A stretch of DNA of 40,926 bases. Source: Lachnospiraceae bacterium. Its GTDB lineage: Bacteria; Bacillota; Clostridia; Lachnospirales; Lachnospiraceae. Position numbers and translations under genes: made by a program. Where the stretch lies: positions 1-40,926 of the forward strand of contig JAGARW010000097.1 of assembly GCA_017621975.1 (NCBI GenBank), in the 5' to 3' direction. This document shows positions 40,576 to 40,926 of this stretch, in pieces; positions within the stretch are counted from its first letter, which is position 1, and every line of letters starts with the position of its first letter. The notes beneath the pieces are model-generated. The model was given only the letters and a program-made list of their open reading frames with translations, had not been told where the DNA came from and did not search any database.

Positions 40576-40926
40576 CTATTTCGTTACATACTTCTGTAAC
40601 CTGCTCTGTGGTTTCTCTGGTATTGTATATGCCAACTTATTACTTTCCAGTAATGGTTTCAGAAAAGTTCTTGTCATATAAGTTAAATTCTTATAGCCAA
40701 TATACTCTGAAATCTCTTTTTTGGTTCTTGCTGTTTTGCAAAATTCAAGTATCTTTTCTGCAACTGCATCACTTCCGACTTGGTCACTGACTTGGTCACT
40801 GACTTGGTCAATACTCTTTGGACCTGACTTCATTGTAGCAGTTTCACTCAACGGAATTACCGTTTTAAAAACATCTCCCTCTACAAACTGCGGAACTCCA
40901 CCAGAATACAATTTAGTAAACTTATA
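40576..40926 (-). CDS. 3' part of an AlbA_2/RecG-like ATP-binding regulator (cut by window edge)
   Basis: The frame is open to the right edge, so at least 116 codons of a longer gene are seen. The visible end has GGVPQFVEGDVFKTVIPLS, the end of the HATPase_c_4-like region of regulators with an N-terminal AlbA_2 domain, then a short linker with the repeat SDQVSDQVG encoded by a tandem 12-bp DNA repeat. The C-terminal winged helix is ILEFCKTARTKKEISEYIGY through FLKPLLESNKLAYT. Proteins of this type are DNA-binding and often horizontally acquired. No terminator was convincingly seen between it and the convergent EamA gene. Confidence 0.7.
   Translation of the reverse strand, partial: YKFTKLYSGGVPQFVEGDVFKTVIPLSETATMKSGPKSIDQVSDQVSDQVGSDAVAEKILEFCKTARTKKEISEYIGYKNLTYMTRTFLKPLLESNKLAYTIPEKPQSRLQKYVTK

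Noticed and set aside
40780-40815. CRISPR-like direct repeats
   Set aside because: The 12-bp repeats are adjacent, without spacers, and encode an in-frame SDQV tract.

Overview
The window looks like a chromosomal segment of a Lachnospiraceae-type Clostridium (Bacillota). The evidence is the protein families (DUF5711, DUF6128, YesM/YesN two-component systems, a CdaR-like regulator, large Alu-domain SRP RNA), T-box and Mn-riboswitch leaders, near-consensus sigma-A promoters and strong GGAGG ribosome binding sites. No plasmid, phage or CRISPR genes were seen. Most genes run on the minus strand.

Layout. 1-461: two consensus promoters firing left out of the window, probably the promoter/leader of an rRNA operon. 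462-4166: CvpA-like, DUF5711 and an unknown membrane protein, then galM behind a terminator. 4221-8242: recR, ybaB, dnaX, a 6-phosphofructokinase, and a divergent tRNA-Ser(CGA). 8295-12160: YqeY, then a P-type ATPase preceded by a promoter, a Fur-like box, a yybP-ykoY manganese riboswitch with its terminator, and a palindromic repeat. 12257-22482: a sugar-use locus of YesM kinase, YesN regulator, two paralogous binding lipoproteins, two ABC permeases and a GH36 alpha-galactosidase. 22526-24751: second palindromic repeat, SRP RNA, tadA and an AraC regulator. 24926-31838: an unknown small protein, two GNAT enzymes, DUF6128, a CdaR-like regulator, a MsmK-type ATPase, YesL/DUF624 and a tandem HD/HD-GYP protein. 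31908-35634: D-lactate-dehydrogenase-like enzyme, then metG with a T-box leader and the third palindromic repeat. 35656-40926: a possible 32-residue protein, DUF1848, MarR-MATE, AraC-EamA, and the 3' end of an AlbA_2/RecG-like regulator cut by the window edge.

How genes work together. The alpha-galactoside transporter has no ATPase of its own. The MsmK-type ATPase at 28166-29275 is the likely energy unit, and galM handles the released galactose. The kinase, regulator and first binding protein overlap in translation and are cut off from the transporter genes by a terminator, which suggests that this binding protein is part of the sensor.

The most unusual feature is a family of three long palindromic, transposase-free repeats (9064-9369, about 22526-22843, 35026-35223). 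Each sits just beyond the U-tract of an intrinsic terminator (Mn riboswitch, SRP RNA, metG T-box). Two are flanked by 6-bp direct repeats (TTATCC, TTATCA). They look like MITEs that target terminators, and two of them separate a riboregulator from its gene.
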